A stretch of DNA of 64,000 bases from Heloderma charlesbogerti (Eukaryota; Chordata; Lepidosauria; Squamata; Helodermatidae), in the NCBI GenBank assembly GCA_026122225.1, contig JANEZZ010001513.1:2322001-2386000 (forward strand), read 5' to 3'. This document shows, piece by piece, positions 1 through 11,383 of the stretch. The notes beneath the pieces are model-generated. The model made no database searches. It was given only the letters and a program-made list of their open reading frames with translations, and was not told where the DNA came from. The position numbers and the translations under genes were made by a program. Numbering within the stretch: the first letter of the stretch is position 1; every line of letters starts with the position of its first letter.

Positions 1-680
1 TCTGTGCATTTTCATACAAATGTATCCAAAAACTATTGGGGAAGGGGTGAATGGAAGGGAAAGCAAATCACTCCCTCCCCCAAATTGGAGAACTTCCCTT
101 CCACATGAACTGCTGAACCCATCCTTCTGAAACTTTGCTTGTTTCTTACTTAGGGACAACTCTAGGCTGTCTGTAATTTTCAGAACAATGGTCCACAAGG
201 AACATAGGGAGATAAGTATATCTTCTTTTGGAGACCTCAAAATGTCAAGGCGACCCTTGCACAAAAACCCTTGTGGCTAGCATTCTGAAATTTGGCAGAC
301 ATGATCTCCTCTGATGGGCCAATGAATCCTGAAATTGTTATTCAATTGTTCCCAGGAATTAAAATGCTATTGGCAGTTCCCTTTCAAAGAAAATCAAAGT
401 ATAAACCCTGCACTTATTTTTCTGACATTGGGCAGGTGTATCCCCTTCTAGGGGGCTGCTATGCCTGAAATTATCCAGTTCTGACCAAGAGAAAAACATT
501 AAGAGGTGTTTTTACCTAATTTCCCATGGCAGTCAACAGGAAGCATAAAGACTCATTTTTCCAAACCTTGACTCAGGTTTGGTGCTGAGCTGAAACAGTC
601 TGACTACAACTTGGCCTGAGCAGAAGCGGGATGTTTTCCAAAATGCTGAATCGGGGTCTGAGTTTGGGGGGGGCAGCGCA
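1..680. other. Unannotated intergenic DNA
   Basis: AT-leaning single-copy-looking sequence. I see no ORF with family resemblance, no RNA gene and no repeat I recognise. Confidence 0.5.
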
Positions 681-688
681 CACTTCTT

Positions 689-735
689 ATGTATGTATGT
701 ATGTAATCTACACACACACACACACACACACACAC
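689..735. repeat. Compound microsatellite (TATG)n then (CA)n
   Basis: About four TATG units at 689-706 are followed by a (CA)n tract at 711-735. A short minus-strand ORF over this stretch is only the translation of the GT repeat. Confidence 0.9.
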
Positions 736-804
736 TAGACTTGCGCCTAGACTTTTGTGTGTGTGTAGTGCGCAAATTTGTGTTCTTTTAAGAACCTAAC
801 AACG

Positions 805-2458
805 CCCCTGGTGACCCTGTTATACTTGAGTTCTTGGTTCTAAAGGAAGCAAAAGCTACAAAAAGAGTATAGTCAAACGCGTACCCTGGATTTTAGGAAA
901 GGTGATTTTAATAAACTCAGAACAATGATCAGTAAGGTCCCATGGCAAGCGACTCTAATGAGAAAAGGAGTCCAAGATGGGTGGGAGCTTTTAAAAAAGG
1001 TAATTCTGAAGGCACAATTACAAACAATTTCAACAAGAAAAAAAGTGGAAGACAACAGAAGAAACCAATGTGGCTTCACAAAAAGCTCAGAGATGACCTG
1101 AAAACAAAAAAGGACACATATAGGAAGTGGAAAGAAGGCCAAGTAACAAAGGAAGTGTACAGGCAGGTAGCACGGAATTGCAGGGATGGTGTCAGGAAGG
1201 CTACAGCTGAGGATGAGCTGAGGTTAGCGGGGGATGCTAAAAGCATCAAAAAGGCTTTCTTCAGATATGTGCATAGTAAAAGGTAGAGGAAAGAAATGGT
1301 GGTTCAACTATTAAATAAGGATGGCAAAATGATAACAGATGACAAGGAAAAGGCAGAAGTGCTCAATTCCTACTTCAGCTCAGTCTTCTCCCGAAAGAGG
1401 GTCTATGAGCCCCCTGGCAAAGGCGAAGTACAGGCTGAAGGGGCAGGATTGCAACTTGAGATCGATAGGCATATGGTCAAGGAACACCTAGTTACTTTGA
1501 ATGAGTTCAAATCTCCAGGGCCAGGTGAACTGCATCCTAGAGTAATAAAGGAACTGGCAGAAGAACTCTCAGAACCACTGTGTATTCTCTTTGAGAAATC
1601 ATGAACCAGTCAGTCTGACATCGATCCCTGGGAAAATTCTGGAGCAGATGATAAAGCAATCCATCTGTCAGCACCTTGAAAACAATGCAGTGATTACTGG
1701 AAGCCAACACGGATTTGTCAAGAACAAATCCTGCCAGACAAATTTGATCTCATTTTTTGATCAGGTAACGTCCCTTGTGGACTGTGGGAATTCTGTGGAC
1801 ATAATATACCTTGACTTCAGCAAAGCTTTCGACAAAGTGCCCCATGATATCCTGATGAGTAAACTAGCTCAAAGTGGGCTAGATGAAACAATGATCCGGT
1901 GGATCCACAGTTGGCTACAGAATCAGACTCAAAGAGTGCTTATCAATGGCACCTTCTCAAACTGGGGAGAGGTAACGAGTGGGGTACCGCAGGGCTCAGT
2001 CCTGGGCCCAGTACTCTTCAACATTTTTATCAATGACTTGGATGAGGAGGTGCAGGGAATGCTGATCAAATTTGGTGATGACACCAAATTGGACAGGATA
2101 GCTAATACCCTGGAAGACAGAAAAGTACTTGAAAGGTTGTCACAGAGAGGAAGGCCAGGATCTCTTCTCGATCATACCAGGGTGCAGGGCATGGAATGAT
2201 GGGCTCAAGTTACAGGAAGCCAGATTCTGGCTGAACATCAGGAAAAACTTCCTGACTGTTAGAGCAATAGGACAATGGAAGCAATGACCTAGGGAGGTGG
2301 TGGGCTCTCCCACACTGGGGGCATTCAAGATGAAGCTGGACAGCCATCTGTCAGGGATGGTTTGACTAAGATTCCTGCACTGAGCAGGGGGTTGGTCTCG
2401 ATGGTCTTATAGTCCCCTTCGAACCCCTTCTACTATTCTATGATTCTATGATTCTGTG
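805..2458 (+). mobile_element. CR1 LINE, 5'-truncated and internally deleted
   Basis: A CR1-clade non-LTR retrotransposon fragment. It starts inside the end of the endonuclease region, runs through the ORF2 linker and reverse transcriptase, and ends in the CR1 3' tail of ATTCTATGA-type octamers at about 2440-2458, which fixes the strand and the 3' end. It matches the fuller CR1 on the minus strand at 53019-57632 almost domain for domain. Against that copy, two internal stretches are missing: the start of the RT domain near 1600, and the RT thumb and C-terminal region near 2130. 5' truncation is usual for target-primed LINE insertions. Confidence 0.93.
870..2199 (+). pseudogene. CR1 ORF2 remnant (endonuclease end and reverse transcriptase)
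   Basis: Decayed endonuclease/reverse transcriptase polyprotein. The linker reads GRQQKKPMWLHKKLRDD near 1050, shortly after a frame change in an A-rich run near 1040. A TAG at 1284-1286 interrupts the frame. The conserved CR1 block EFKSPGPGELHPRVIKEL lies at about 1504-1557. After a deletion near 1600 the frame changes, and fingers/palm motifs follow: PVSLTSIPGKILEQMIKQ, then YLDFSKAFDKVPHD, VPQGSVLGPVLFN, and FGDD where the other CR1 copy has FADD. The second deletion then removes most of the C-terminus. It cannot make a working protein. Confidence 0.9.
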
Positions 2459-2459
2459 A

Positions 2460-3695
2460 AAGTGTTGCATTCTGTACATACATCACCAGCACATGTGTTT
2501 AATGACACCGCATAGTTTATAGTTGCCAGAGCAAGAATAATTGTTTTCTTCTCAGTGAACTGCATCATAAAAGTGACGTACTTTTTTTTTAAGGGATTGC
2601 TTATCACAGTTGGAACTCAGCCATACTTTTGAACTGGAAATTAACTTGGGATAGATGAGCTGACCTTTTGTGTGTGTATTTCTTTTCTTTTTAAAGTAAG
2701 TCTTCAGCTTATTTTTATCCTGCTGATTTGACAACATGAATGTATCCTGACAGTATTTAAGTTTTGAGTGGAATAATTCACATTATTGTTATGAAACTTC
2801 TCTTTGGGCCTTAAGGAAACACACTAATACTCACTGTGTATAGCCTTCCATGCTAAGTTTGCTTCCTGTCATGAGCAGAGCATAAAATTGGATAGAAGGG
2901 AAGTAGGGGAAATAATAAAAAAGCATAATCATTCAAGAAGAAACTCTTATTTGGGATATGTAGCTGGGATTACGGGATGAGGTACATGCTGAGATTCAAA
3001 ACCCAAATGCAAATTTTAGAACACCTTTATTTAGATATAATGCAGTTCAGTTCAATCCATTCACACTTTCCACATTCGCCCTGATAGTTACTTGTACTGG
3101 AGAAACATTCTGATGGCCAGTCAAGCTGTATACTCGGAAGCAGAAGGTGTGCTGCAAGCAGCTGCTGTTTTGTTGTTCCGGTCTTTCCTCAGAGTTCTGC
3201 TGATTTGGGGGTATCTTAGATACTCTTCCTTTCAAGTCTTTGCACGATGCAGAAAAAATGTGCTAAAGGGTATCACCTTTTCCTTAGAAGCCTTGGCCAC
3301 CATTTCATTTGCTCACAACATTCCTGAGGAATACGACCTTTGGGCTTATCTTGGAAGTCTCGTTGTTCAGCGGTTTTCCGAAACACATGTTGTTGTTCGT
3401 GTTTCTCAGTTGTCCTCACATGTAGACAGACCTTCTTTTTTCCGAATTCTTTGGCTTTTACTCCATCTTTCTCCTGGTAACTTGCCTTCATTCAGACCTC
3501 TGGAACCCATTCATCCAGTAAAGGAGGCCATTATATAATTTTATGTGACACTATTACCTTTAATATAACATATTATTAATATAAGTTTGTTTTTTTCTAC
3601 AATAAAAGAATATTTTCTTCACTTTTTTCCATTCTGTTTTTCTTTGCTCTTCAGTTTGTATTTTTCTCATCCTCCAATCATGCTAAAAGAAAGCA
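2460..3695. other. Intergenic DNA with an mRNA-like minus-strand stretch
   Basis: No repeat family recognised. On the minus strand, roughly 3500 to 3000, several coding-like pieces in different frames are followed by an AATAAA hexamer near 3028. That could be an old processed pseudogene, but I could not name a parent gene (see findings). Confidence 0.35.
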
Positions 3696-3700
3696 GACAT

Positions 3701-3722
3701 TACACACACACACACACACACA

Positions 3723-3758
<36 letters not shown>
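3701..3758. repeat. Compound microsatellite (CA)n-(TGTC)n-(TATC)n
   Basis: Three adjacent simple repeats: CA dinucleotides, then about five TGTC units, then about four TATC units. Confidence 0.92.
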
Positions 3759-3759
<1 letters not shown>

Positions 3760-3875
3760 TAAGGAAGACAAGAAGTACACTGGACAATTTAAAACAAAGA
3801 TTAAATGCAATGTAGGTTACCTGCTCTAAATCTAAAACAGTGTCTACTTGAAAAAATCGGAGGAGAAAGTCACTT

Positions 3876-3945
3876 GCAGCATAATCCTGTGCAGGTTTAT
3901 TCAGAAGGAAGTCCCAATAAGTCCAATGGGACTTATTCCCATAGC
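3876..3945. repeat. Short palindromic repeat (MITE-like, fragment)
   Basis: Contains AATCCTGTGCAGG, then TCAGAAGGAAGTCCCA and a partly complementary TGGGACTTATTCCC. The same motif set recurs at 13640-13735, 23862-23936 and 37285-37320. I regard it as a short non-autonomous interspersed repeat of uncertain class. It abuts the BovB copy. Confidence 0.5.
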
Positions 3946-3959
3946 AAACACTCTTTTCC

Positions 3960-6202
3960 AACAGCACAAGAGGCGACTCTACACATGGACATCACCAGAT
4001 GGTCAATATCGAAATCAGATTGATTCTGTCCTTTGCAGCCAAAGATGGAAAAGCTCTATACAGTCAGTAAAAACAAGACCTGGAACTGACTGTGGCTCAG
4101 ATCATGAGCTTCTTATTGCAAAATTTCGGCTTAAATTGAAGAACGTAAGGAAAACCACTAAACCATTCAGGTATGACCTAAAACATATCCCTTATGAATA
4201 TACAGTGGAGGTGAGGAATAGATTTAAGGGATTAGACCTGATAGACAGAGTGCCTAAGGAACTATGGACGGAGGTCCGTAACATTGTTCAGGAGGCAGCA
4301 ACTCAATCCATCCCCAAGAAAAAGAAATGCAAGAAAGCCAAGTGGCTGTCTGATGAGGCTTTACAAGTAGCTGAGGAAAGAAGGGAAGCGAAAAGCAAGG
4401 GAGAAAGGGGAAGATATACCCAACTGAATGCAGATTTCCAGAGAATAGCAAGGAGAGACAAGAAGGCCTTCTTAAATGAACAATGCAAAGAAATCGAGGA
4501 AAACAATAGAATGGGAAAGACTAGAGATCTTTTGAAAAAAATCCGAGATCTCAAGGGAAGGTTTTGTGCAAAGACAGGCATGATCAAGGACAAAGAAGGC
4601 AGGGACCTAACAGAAGCAGATGAGATTAAGAAGAGGTGGCAAGAATACACAGAAGAACTATACAGGAAAGATCTGAATGTCCCCGATAGCCATGATAGTG
4701 CGGTCACTGAACTTGAGCCGGACATCCTAGAGAGTGAAGTCAAGTGGGCCTTAGGAAGCATTACTAACAACAAAGCTAGTGGAGATGACCGTATTCCAGC
4801 TGAGCTATTTAAAATCCTAAAAGATAATGCTGTTAAAGTGCTGCACTCAATATGCCAACAAATTTGGAACACTCAGCAGTGGCCACAAGATTGGAAAAGG
4901 TCAGTTTACATTCCAGTTCCAAAGAAGGGCAATGCCAAAGAGTGTTCAAACTACCGCACAGTTGCGCTCATTTCACATGCCAGCAAGGTTATGCTCAAAA
5001 TCCTACAAGCTAGGCTTCAGCAGTATGCGAACCGAGAACTACCGGAAGTACAAGCTGGATTTCGAAGAGGCAGGGGAACTAGAGATCAAATCGCCAACAT
5101 TCGCTGGATCATGGAGAAAGCCAGAGAATTCCAGAAAAACGTCTATTTCTGCTTCATTGACTATGCTAAAGCCTTTGATTGTGTGGATCACAACAAACTG
5201 TGGCAAATTCTGAAAGAGATGGGGGTACCAGACCACCTTACCTGTCTCCTGAGAAACCTGTACGAGGGTCATGAAGCACCAGTAAGAACCAGACATGGAA
5301 CAACTGATTGGTTCAAAATTGGGAAAGGAGTATGACAAGGCTGCATATTGTCACCCTGCTTATTTAACTTATATACAGAGTACATCATGAGAAATGCCGG
5401 GTTGAATGAATCACAGGTCGGAATTAAGATTGCTGGGAGAATTATCAACAACCTCAGATATGCAGACGATACCACCCTAATGGCAGAAAGCGAAGAGGAT
5501 CTCAAGAGCCTCTTGTTGAGGGTGAAAGTGGAGAGTGCAAAAGCGGGTTTGAAACTCAACATTAAAAAAACTAAGATCATGGCATCTGGCCCCATCACTT
5601 CCTGGCATATAGAAGGGGAAGAAATGGAAGCAGTGACAGATTTTATTTTCTTGGGCTCCAAGATCACCGCAGACGGTGACTGTAGCCATGACATTAAAAG
5701 ACGCTTGCTCCTTGGGAGGAAAGCTATGGCAAACCTAGACAGCATAGTAAGAAGCAGAGACATCACCTTGCCGACAAAGATTCATATAATCAAAGCTGTG
5801 GTTTTCCCAGTAGCAACGTATGGCTGTGAGAGCTGGACTATAAGGAAGGCTGAGCGTCGAAGAATTGATGCTTTCGAACTGTGGTGCTGGAGAAGACTCT
5901 TACAAGTCCCCTGGACTGCAAGGAGGTCCAATCAGTCCATCCTAAAGGAAATCAACCCTGACTGCTCATTGGAAGGACAGATACTGAAGCTGAAGCTCCA
6001 ATATTTTGGCCACCTAATGCGAAGAGAAAACGCACTGGAAAAGTCCCTGATGCTGGGAAAGATTGAAGGCAAAAGGAGAAGGGGACAGCAGAGGATGAAA
6101 TGGCTAGATAGCATCACCGATGCAATGAATATGAACTTGGGCACACTCGGGAGAGAGCGTAGGACAGGAAGACCTGGCGTGCTATGGTCCATGGGGTCAT
6201 GA
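3960..6202 (+). pseudogene. BovB endonuclease/reverse transcriptase, one internal stop
   Basis: The frame is open from the endonuclease C-terminus (from about 3966) to 5332, where TGA at 5333-5335 interrupts it, then open again to about 6202. Visible motifs: GSDHELL (endonuclease), YTEELYRKDLN, WKRSVYIPVPKKGNAKECSNYR, QAGFRRGRGTRDQI, the palm motif YFCFIDYAKAFDCVDH with its catalytic Asp, then QGCILSPCLFNLY and NLRYADDTTLMAE (YADD catalytic pair). A C-terminal zinc-finger-like segment follows around YGCESW and WCWRRLL. The stop lies just before QGCILSP, where the family has Arg, so CGA to TGA is the likely change (inference). A second shift near 6150 replaces the normal C-terminus. The annotated start near 3848 is not native; the true start was lost by truncation. 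Confidence 0.92.
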
Positions 6203-6245
6203 AGAGTCGGACACGACTTAACGACTGAACAACAACAAAAGTCTG
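3960..6245 (+). mobile_element. BovB (RTE clade) LINE, 5'-truncated
   Basis: The protein is recognisable along its length as BovB/RTE: the end of the APE-type endonuclease (GSDHELL near 4100), a long basic linker, the reverse transcriptase, and the RTE C-terminal domain with YGCESWTIRKAERRRIDAFE. The 3' end carries the family's GAGTCGGACACGACTTAACG ending and a CAA-rich tail at about 6226-6240. Roughly the first third of the endonuclease is missing. BovB is known for its patchy distribution across squamates, ruminants and other animals, explained by horizontal transfer. Confidence 0.95.
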
Positions 6246-8449
6246 TATAGGATTTCAGCTTTAATGTATTAATCAATACCGGGGTCTGCCAATGTTACTG
6301 CTCGCTCTCTGCTTGGAGGAAATCCCCTTTGATACTACAAGGTATTGTTAAGAAAGGGAGATCCTTGCCACTGTTTTGGATTGTGGGTTGATAATGGTGC
6401 CAGCTGACAGTAGTTGCCTGCATAACTTTTTGCATTTCTAATAAAGTAATATATTTGAATACCATTTGAATTTTTTTTCTTGGGTTTCTCCCATTTCCCC
6501 CTTTATTTTTCTGTTGTTTTTCCAATTATAGGGTAAATATTTGACTTGCTAGAATCTCCTTGGGATTCATGACTGGAGCTACAGCTTTATTCCGAGCAGA
6601 AATTGGTCAAGCAATGTTATTAGCCCAGTTGTGGTGACTGGATTGGAAATCTGAGCATAGGGCACTGAAGGTTATTTATCCGCAGGAGCCCTGAGAAAAG
6701 AGAGCAAATGGAGTGTCTTTCTTCCAAACTACATTTTCACAGAGGCAGTCAGAATTCAGTTGATTCTCCCTCATGAGCTATGTCTGTGAGTTTTAAGGTG
6801 AGTCATTATCAAAACAAAGTGCTGCTGTTATAAGCTTAAAAATTCTGTTGCTTATGTAAATGACACCTGTTGCGCTAATAACACGACGCTTAGCCTCCAT
6901 GATTTATTTGATAAGGACTGCAAAAAGGCCAAAGTTCAAACTGATCTGGTACAAGTTGCTACAGGTTCAGCAAGTTAAAAAGTACTGGAAATTAGGGCTG
7001 GTGTCAAGGGTACACATAGTTGGACGTCCGCTGAGAGCCCACACCCCAGCAGGGGCCCGCTGACAAGATTCCCCAGGCCCTCCTTCTCTTCACCATTCCA
7101 CCCTGCTTGTTCACCTGCCTCTTGCTCTGGCCCAGGCAAAGGTGGTGGTGGGAAGGAGGAGCACTAAATGCTGCTGCCTACTGCTCCCTGGTTCTCTGCC
7201 TGCCAATCAAGCAAGTGGTAGCAGTGATGAGAAAGAGGGTGAGGAGCAATAGCAGCTGGTGACCATGGTGGTGAGAAGGTAGACTTGCTGAGGGCAGGGC
7301 TGATCGAAGGTGTCTTGCCCAAGGCCTTCAGAAACCTGGAGCCAGCCCTGCTGGAAACCGACACATTTATCCATTTTATCCCAGTTTTTGAACCTGTGAC
7401 AAAAAGGTGGCTACAGGGCTACCCCAAATGCAGTTTTCATTGCAGAATCTAAACAGACATAGACCTACAAAATAGTCCTCCCAGGATATTGTTGCATACT
7501 GTAAGCTGCATAAATTCTCAAAGCTTTTTAAAGAAACAGATATTGTACTGGTCCTTCTATATGCAAGGGGAGGGGCAAAGGTGTCCTGAAAGGAAAAACC
7601 CCACCTCCTGTGAAAGTGTGTTTTCTGGCTGTGTATTGTGAAACACTTCTTCTGAAACCACAGACGCATATTTCTCCGTGCGGCCTTTCACCACCCAAGG
7701 ATACAACTGGAAAATAGCTTGGGGTAGTAAAATCCCCACAAACATGTTTGTATATATTTTGTATGACCGGCATATCATATATTTCTGTCAAACACTGGTG
7801 AAAACTACTTAGGTACTTCATTCAGATTTGTTGAGGAAGGCAAGCCTTCATTTGTTTGGGGAAGTTCTGAGCAGCGGTTCAACTGTTATTAAGGTTTTCC
7901 TGCCCCATTAAAGCCTATGGTAGCAAAGGCTGGCAAAGGTGTGTACTGCATGCTTAGTTTCATTCTGAAGCTAGAATGCTGCCAGTACTCCAGTGTTTGC
8001 TGGGGGGGTTCTTAGTTGCAAAGGGAACCTAGTGGATTCTATATGCAATGTCTATTCCTTTTGTTATGGAATGTGACCGCTTAGGGTGAAACTACATGGC
8101 ACTACAAAGACTGGGACACTAGTTTGGAAGGATAGGAGGGCTTTAACCCTTCCCCCCCCCCCGTGGTCCCAGTCTGGATCAGGCCCTCCAGACCTGCAAT
8201 TTACATTGCCAACAAGTTATGTAATGAAAACAACAGGCATAAGGGCAGGGTATACCTCCTGATCCCCATGCCAGGGGCCTAATCCATAAGTCCCCTGCAC
8301 TTACTTTTGAATAAAAAAGAAAACAAAGTGTAGCTATTAGCCATATTTTTAAAGTTACATGTAGTTTTACCCTCAGGGAATTGGGGCGAGCATGGAATAC
8401 ACATGTGGGGAAAGCTGAAGGACCAGGGCCTCTTACACCACTTCACAAT
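6246..8449. other. Unannotated intergenic DNA
   Basis: No gene or clear repeat family. There is a poly-C run at about 8148-8162. ORFs here are short and mutually overlapping on both strands, as expected by chance. Confidence 0.45.
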
Positions 8450-10578
8450 TTATTTATTTATTTATTTCATTTCTATACCGCCCAATAGCCGAAGCTCTCT
8501 GGGCGGTTCACAAAAATTAAATCCAAGCAATACACAATAAAACAATTTAAAATATACAGAACATTAAAACCACAATATAACAATACAACCACAATAAAAC
8601 CTAGCAGCAGTGCAGGAATTTAAAATACAGATTTAAAACAACAAAGATAAAAATTTAGAAAGCTAAAATGCTAAAATGCCTGGGAAAATAAAATGTCTTC
8701 ACCTGGCGCCGAAAGGAATACAATGTAGGCGCCAGGCGAACCTCACTAGGGAGCTCATTCCAGAGCCGAGGTGCCACAGCAGAAAAAGCCCTCCTCCTAA
8801 TAGCCACCCGCCTCACTTCCTTTGGCAGGGGCTCACGGAGAAGGGACGCTGATGATGATCTTAAGGTCCGGGCAGGCACATATGGGAGGAGGCGATCCTT
8901 CAGGTAACCTGGCCCCAAGCCGTTAAGGGCTCTGAATGTTAACACCAGCACTTTGAATCGGGCCCGGAAATGGACTGGCAGCCAGTACAGCTGGAAAAGT
9001 ACTGGTGTAATATGAGCTCGCAGGCCAGTCCCTGTTAACAATCTTGCTGCCCTATTTTGGACCAGCTGAAGTTTCCGGACCGTTTTCAAAGGCAGCCCGA
9101 CGTATAACGCATTGCAGTAATTTAGACGAGAAGTTATCAGAGCATGGATAACTGTAGCAAGGCTATCTCTGTCCAGATAAGGGCGTAGTTGGTATACCAG
9201 CCTAAGCTGATAAAAAGTGCTCCGTGCCACTGAGTTCACCTGTGCCTCAAGTGACAGTTCTGGATCCAAGAGCACCCCCAAACTACGAACCTGATCCTTT
9301 AGGGGGAGTGCAACCCCCTCCAGAACAGGTTGAATATCACCTAGCCGGGCAGACAAACCACCCACTAACAGTACCTCCGTCTTGTCTGGATTGAGTTTCA
9401 GTTTATTAGCCCTTATCCAGTCCATTACCATGCCCAGGCACTGATTCAGAACAGTCACTGCCTCACCTGGTTTTGATGTAAAAGGGAGGTAGAGCTGGGT
9501 GTCATCTGCATATTGATGGCACCTCAGCCCACACCTCCGGATAACCTCCCCCAGCGGTTTCATGTAGATGTTAAACAGCATGGGGGATAAAACAGAGCCC
9601 TGTGGAACCCCATGGCACAATTGCCATGGCACAGAGCAGTAATCCCCCAGCACCACCTTCTGGAATCGGCCATCCAAGTAGGAGCGGAACCACTGTAGTG
9701 CAGTGCCTCCAACTCCCAACCCAGACAACCTATCCAGAAGGATACCATGGTCGATGGTATCGAAAGCTGCTGAGAGGTCCCGGACAATCAACAGGGTCAC
9801 ACTCCCCCTTTCCCTCTCCCGGCAGAGGTCATCCCACAGGGCGACCAAGGCAATTTCCGTTCCAAAACCAGGCCTGAAGCCCGATTGAAATGGATCTAGA
9901 TAATCCGTTTCATTCAAGAGTGCCTGGAGCTGTCCTACAACCACCCGCTCAAACACCTTGCCCAGGAAGGGGATATTGGCCACTGGCCTATAATTGTTAA
10001 CATCCTCTGGGTCCAGGTTAGGCTTTTTCAGGAGTGGTCTAATTACTGCCTCTTTTAAAGCGGCAGGCACCACTCCCTCTCTCAAGGAGGAATTTACAAC
10101 CTCCTGGACCCAGCCAGACAACCCCTCCTTGTTTGATTTAATAAGCCATGAAGGGCAAGGGTCAAGCACACAAGTGGTCGATCGGACTTGGCCAAGCACC
10201 TTGTCCGCATCCTCAGGCCTCAGTAACTGAAACTCATCCAATAAAACTGGACCAGACGGTGCTCTGAACGCCTCTACCAATGGAACTGCATTAATGGTGG
10301 TGTCCAATTCATGACGAATCTGAGCGACTTTATCCTCAAAGTGCTGCGCAAACTTGTCACAGCGTGCTACCGAGGGTTCCACCGTCTCTCTCCCTGGCCC
10401 AGAATGTAACAGGCTGCGAACCACTCGGAAAAGCTCTGCTGGACGACACTGAGAAGATGCAATGCTGGTGGAAAAGAACTGTCTCTTTGCCACCCTCACC
10501 GCCACATAGTAGGCTCGATAGTGGGCTCTTACCTGTGTTCGGTCAGACTCAGCACGAGTTTTTCTCCACCTGCGTTCT
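8450..10578 (-). mobile_element. L2-clade LINE, 5'-truncated, long open reading frame
   Basis: The minus-strand 3' end is an (AAAT)n tail, seen on the plus strand as TTTATTTA repeats at 8450-8467. It is preceded by the squamate L2 3' UTR block around 8470-8515. Coding homology to L2 ends near 10578, where unrelated sequence begins, so the 5' part with the endonuclease is absent. A second copy at 35736-37114 is very similar, which points to a fairly recent subfamily. Confidence 0.93.
8655..10505 (-). CDS. L2 ORF2 fragment: reverse transcriptase, uninterrupted 616 codons
   Basis: RNA-dependent DNA polymerase of an L2 LINE, used for target-primed reverse transcription. Domains by residue: N-terminal linker 1-105; RT fingers around YRPVANIPFLGKVFERV (about 172-188) and SGFRPGFGTE (about 208-217); palm motif A within LLIVRDLSAAFDTIDHG (about 237-253), catalytic Asp in AFDT; motif B HGVPQGSVLSPMLFNIY (about 296-312); motif C CHQYADDTQLYL (about 328-339) with the YADD pair; thumb and C-terminal domain ending AVAPRLWNELPSEVR and a basic helix. 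All catalytic residues are present. No promoter or endonuclease remains, and the frame stays open upstream of the Met to about 10577, so this is a dead 5'-truncated copy whose frame happens to survive. Confidence 0.9.
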   Translation of the reverse strand: MAVRVAKRQFFSTSIASSQCRPAELFRVVRSLLHSGPGRETVEPSVARCDKFAQHFEDKVAQIRHELDTTINAVPLVEAFRAPSGPVLLDEFQLLRPEDADKVLGQVRSTTCVLDPCPSWLIKSNKEGLSGWVQEVVNSSLREGVVPAALKEAVIRPLLKKPNLDPEDVNNYRPVANIPFLGKVFERVVVGQLQALLNETDYLDPFQSGFRPGFGTEIALVALWDDLCRERERGSVTLLIVRDLSAAFDTIDHGILLDRLSGLGVGGTALQWFRSYLDGRFQKVVLGDYCSVPWQLCHGVPQGSVLSPMLFNIYMKPLGEVIRRCGLRCHQYADDTQLYLPFTSKPGEAVTVLNQCLGMVMDWIRANKLKLNPDKTEVLLVGGLSARLGDIQPVLEGVALPLKDQVRSLGVLLDPELSLEAQVNSVARSTFYQLRLVYQLRPYLDRDSLATVIHALITSRLNYCNALYVGLPLKTVRKLQLVQNRAARLLTGTGLRAHITPVLFQLYWLPVHFRARFKVLVLTFRALNGLGPGYLKDRLLPYVPARTLRSSSASLLREPLPKEVRRVAIRRRAFSAVAPRLWNELPSEVRLAPTLYSFRRQVKTFYFPRHFSILAF

Positions 10579-11355
10579 GTTCCACAACAGAAGAGATGTG
10601 TGGGTTAAAGTTTGTGAGCCTTACTATCTTACTTGATAGTCTATGTAAATCCCAGTGAGTATCTTTTAGAGGGGAAGAGGCACTGTCCTACAAATGTACT
10701 GTAATATACATAATAAAACAAACCATTCATGTTCAAAATCAGCATGTTCCCCACCCCCACTCTGCCAAGACACACCATTTCTTGGTGCCTCTTAAAAATC
10801 TATGAAACAGATAGATTGTTTTCAAAATTTCTGTTGACATTTTTCAATACTTACACCATTATCATTCAATGGTAATAGAAAACATGACTCCAAGCACCAC
10901 ACCCCAAGTCATTAGCAGAAGTATCACACTCATCCTTACTGCATCCTTACAATGTGAGGAAACCCACATCTCTCACAGTTTAATCCACTCTGCCCAGCTA
11001 CTGATGTAAGCAAGAAACAGGCATGGATCAACTCACAGGAGTATTCCACTAGCAAAACAGTAAGATTCAGATGGTTCATAAGGCAATACAGGACCATGAC
11101 AACGTGGGCTGTCTTTGCTGGTCCCAGGCAGTCCATCCTCCCCATCTGGATTTGGGCCTGAAAGACCTAGGAAAAGAGAGGGTGCATGGGGGATAAGCTG
11201 CAAGCAAGCACAATTTGTGACATTGCACAACATCATTACTGATCATGGGGCACATGTGTTAAGGTATCAGCCTTAGCCTCCAATATCCTGGCTTTCTGGA
11301 GCTTGAGCCAATATGACATAGCCTTAATAGTCTTATTAAACTGGCAGGGTTTTTA
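10579..11355. other. Unannotated intergenic DNA
   Basis: Nothing recognised: no family-like ORF, no terminal repeats. Confidence 0.45.
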
Positions 11356-11356
11356 T

Positions 11357-11383
11357 CTGTGTGTGTGTGTGTGTGTGTGTGTG
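11357..11383. repeat. (GT)n microsatellite
   Basis: About 12 GT dinucleotides. Confidence 0.95.

Noticed and set aside
533..775. 80-codon minus-strand ORF
   Set aside because: Largely a translated GT microsatellite.
9602..9888. Plus-strand ORFs over the L2 at 8.4-10.6 kb
   Set aside because: Antisense shadows of the reverse transcriptase frame; the same shadow appears opposite the second L2 at 35658-35957.
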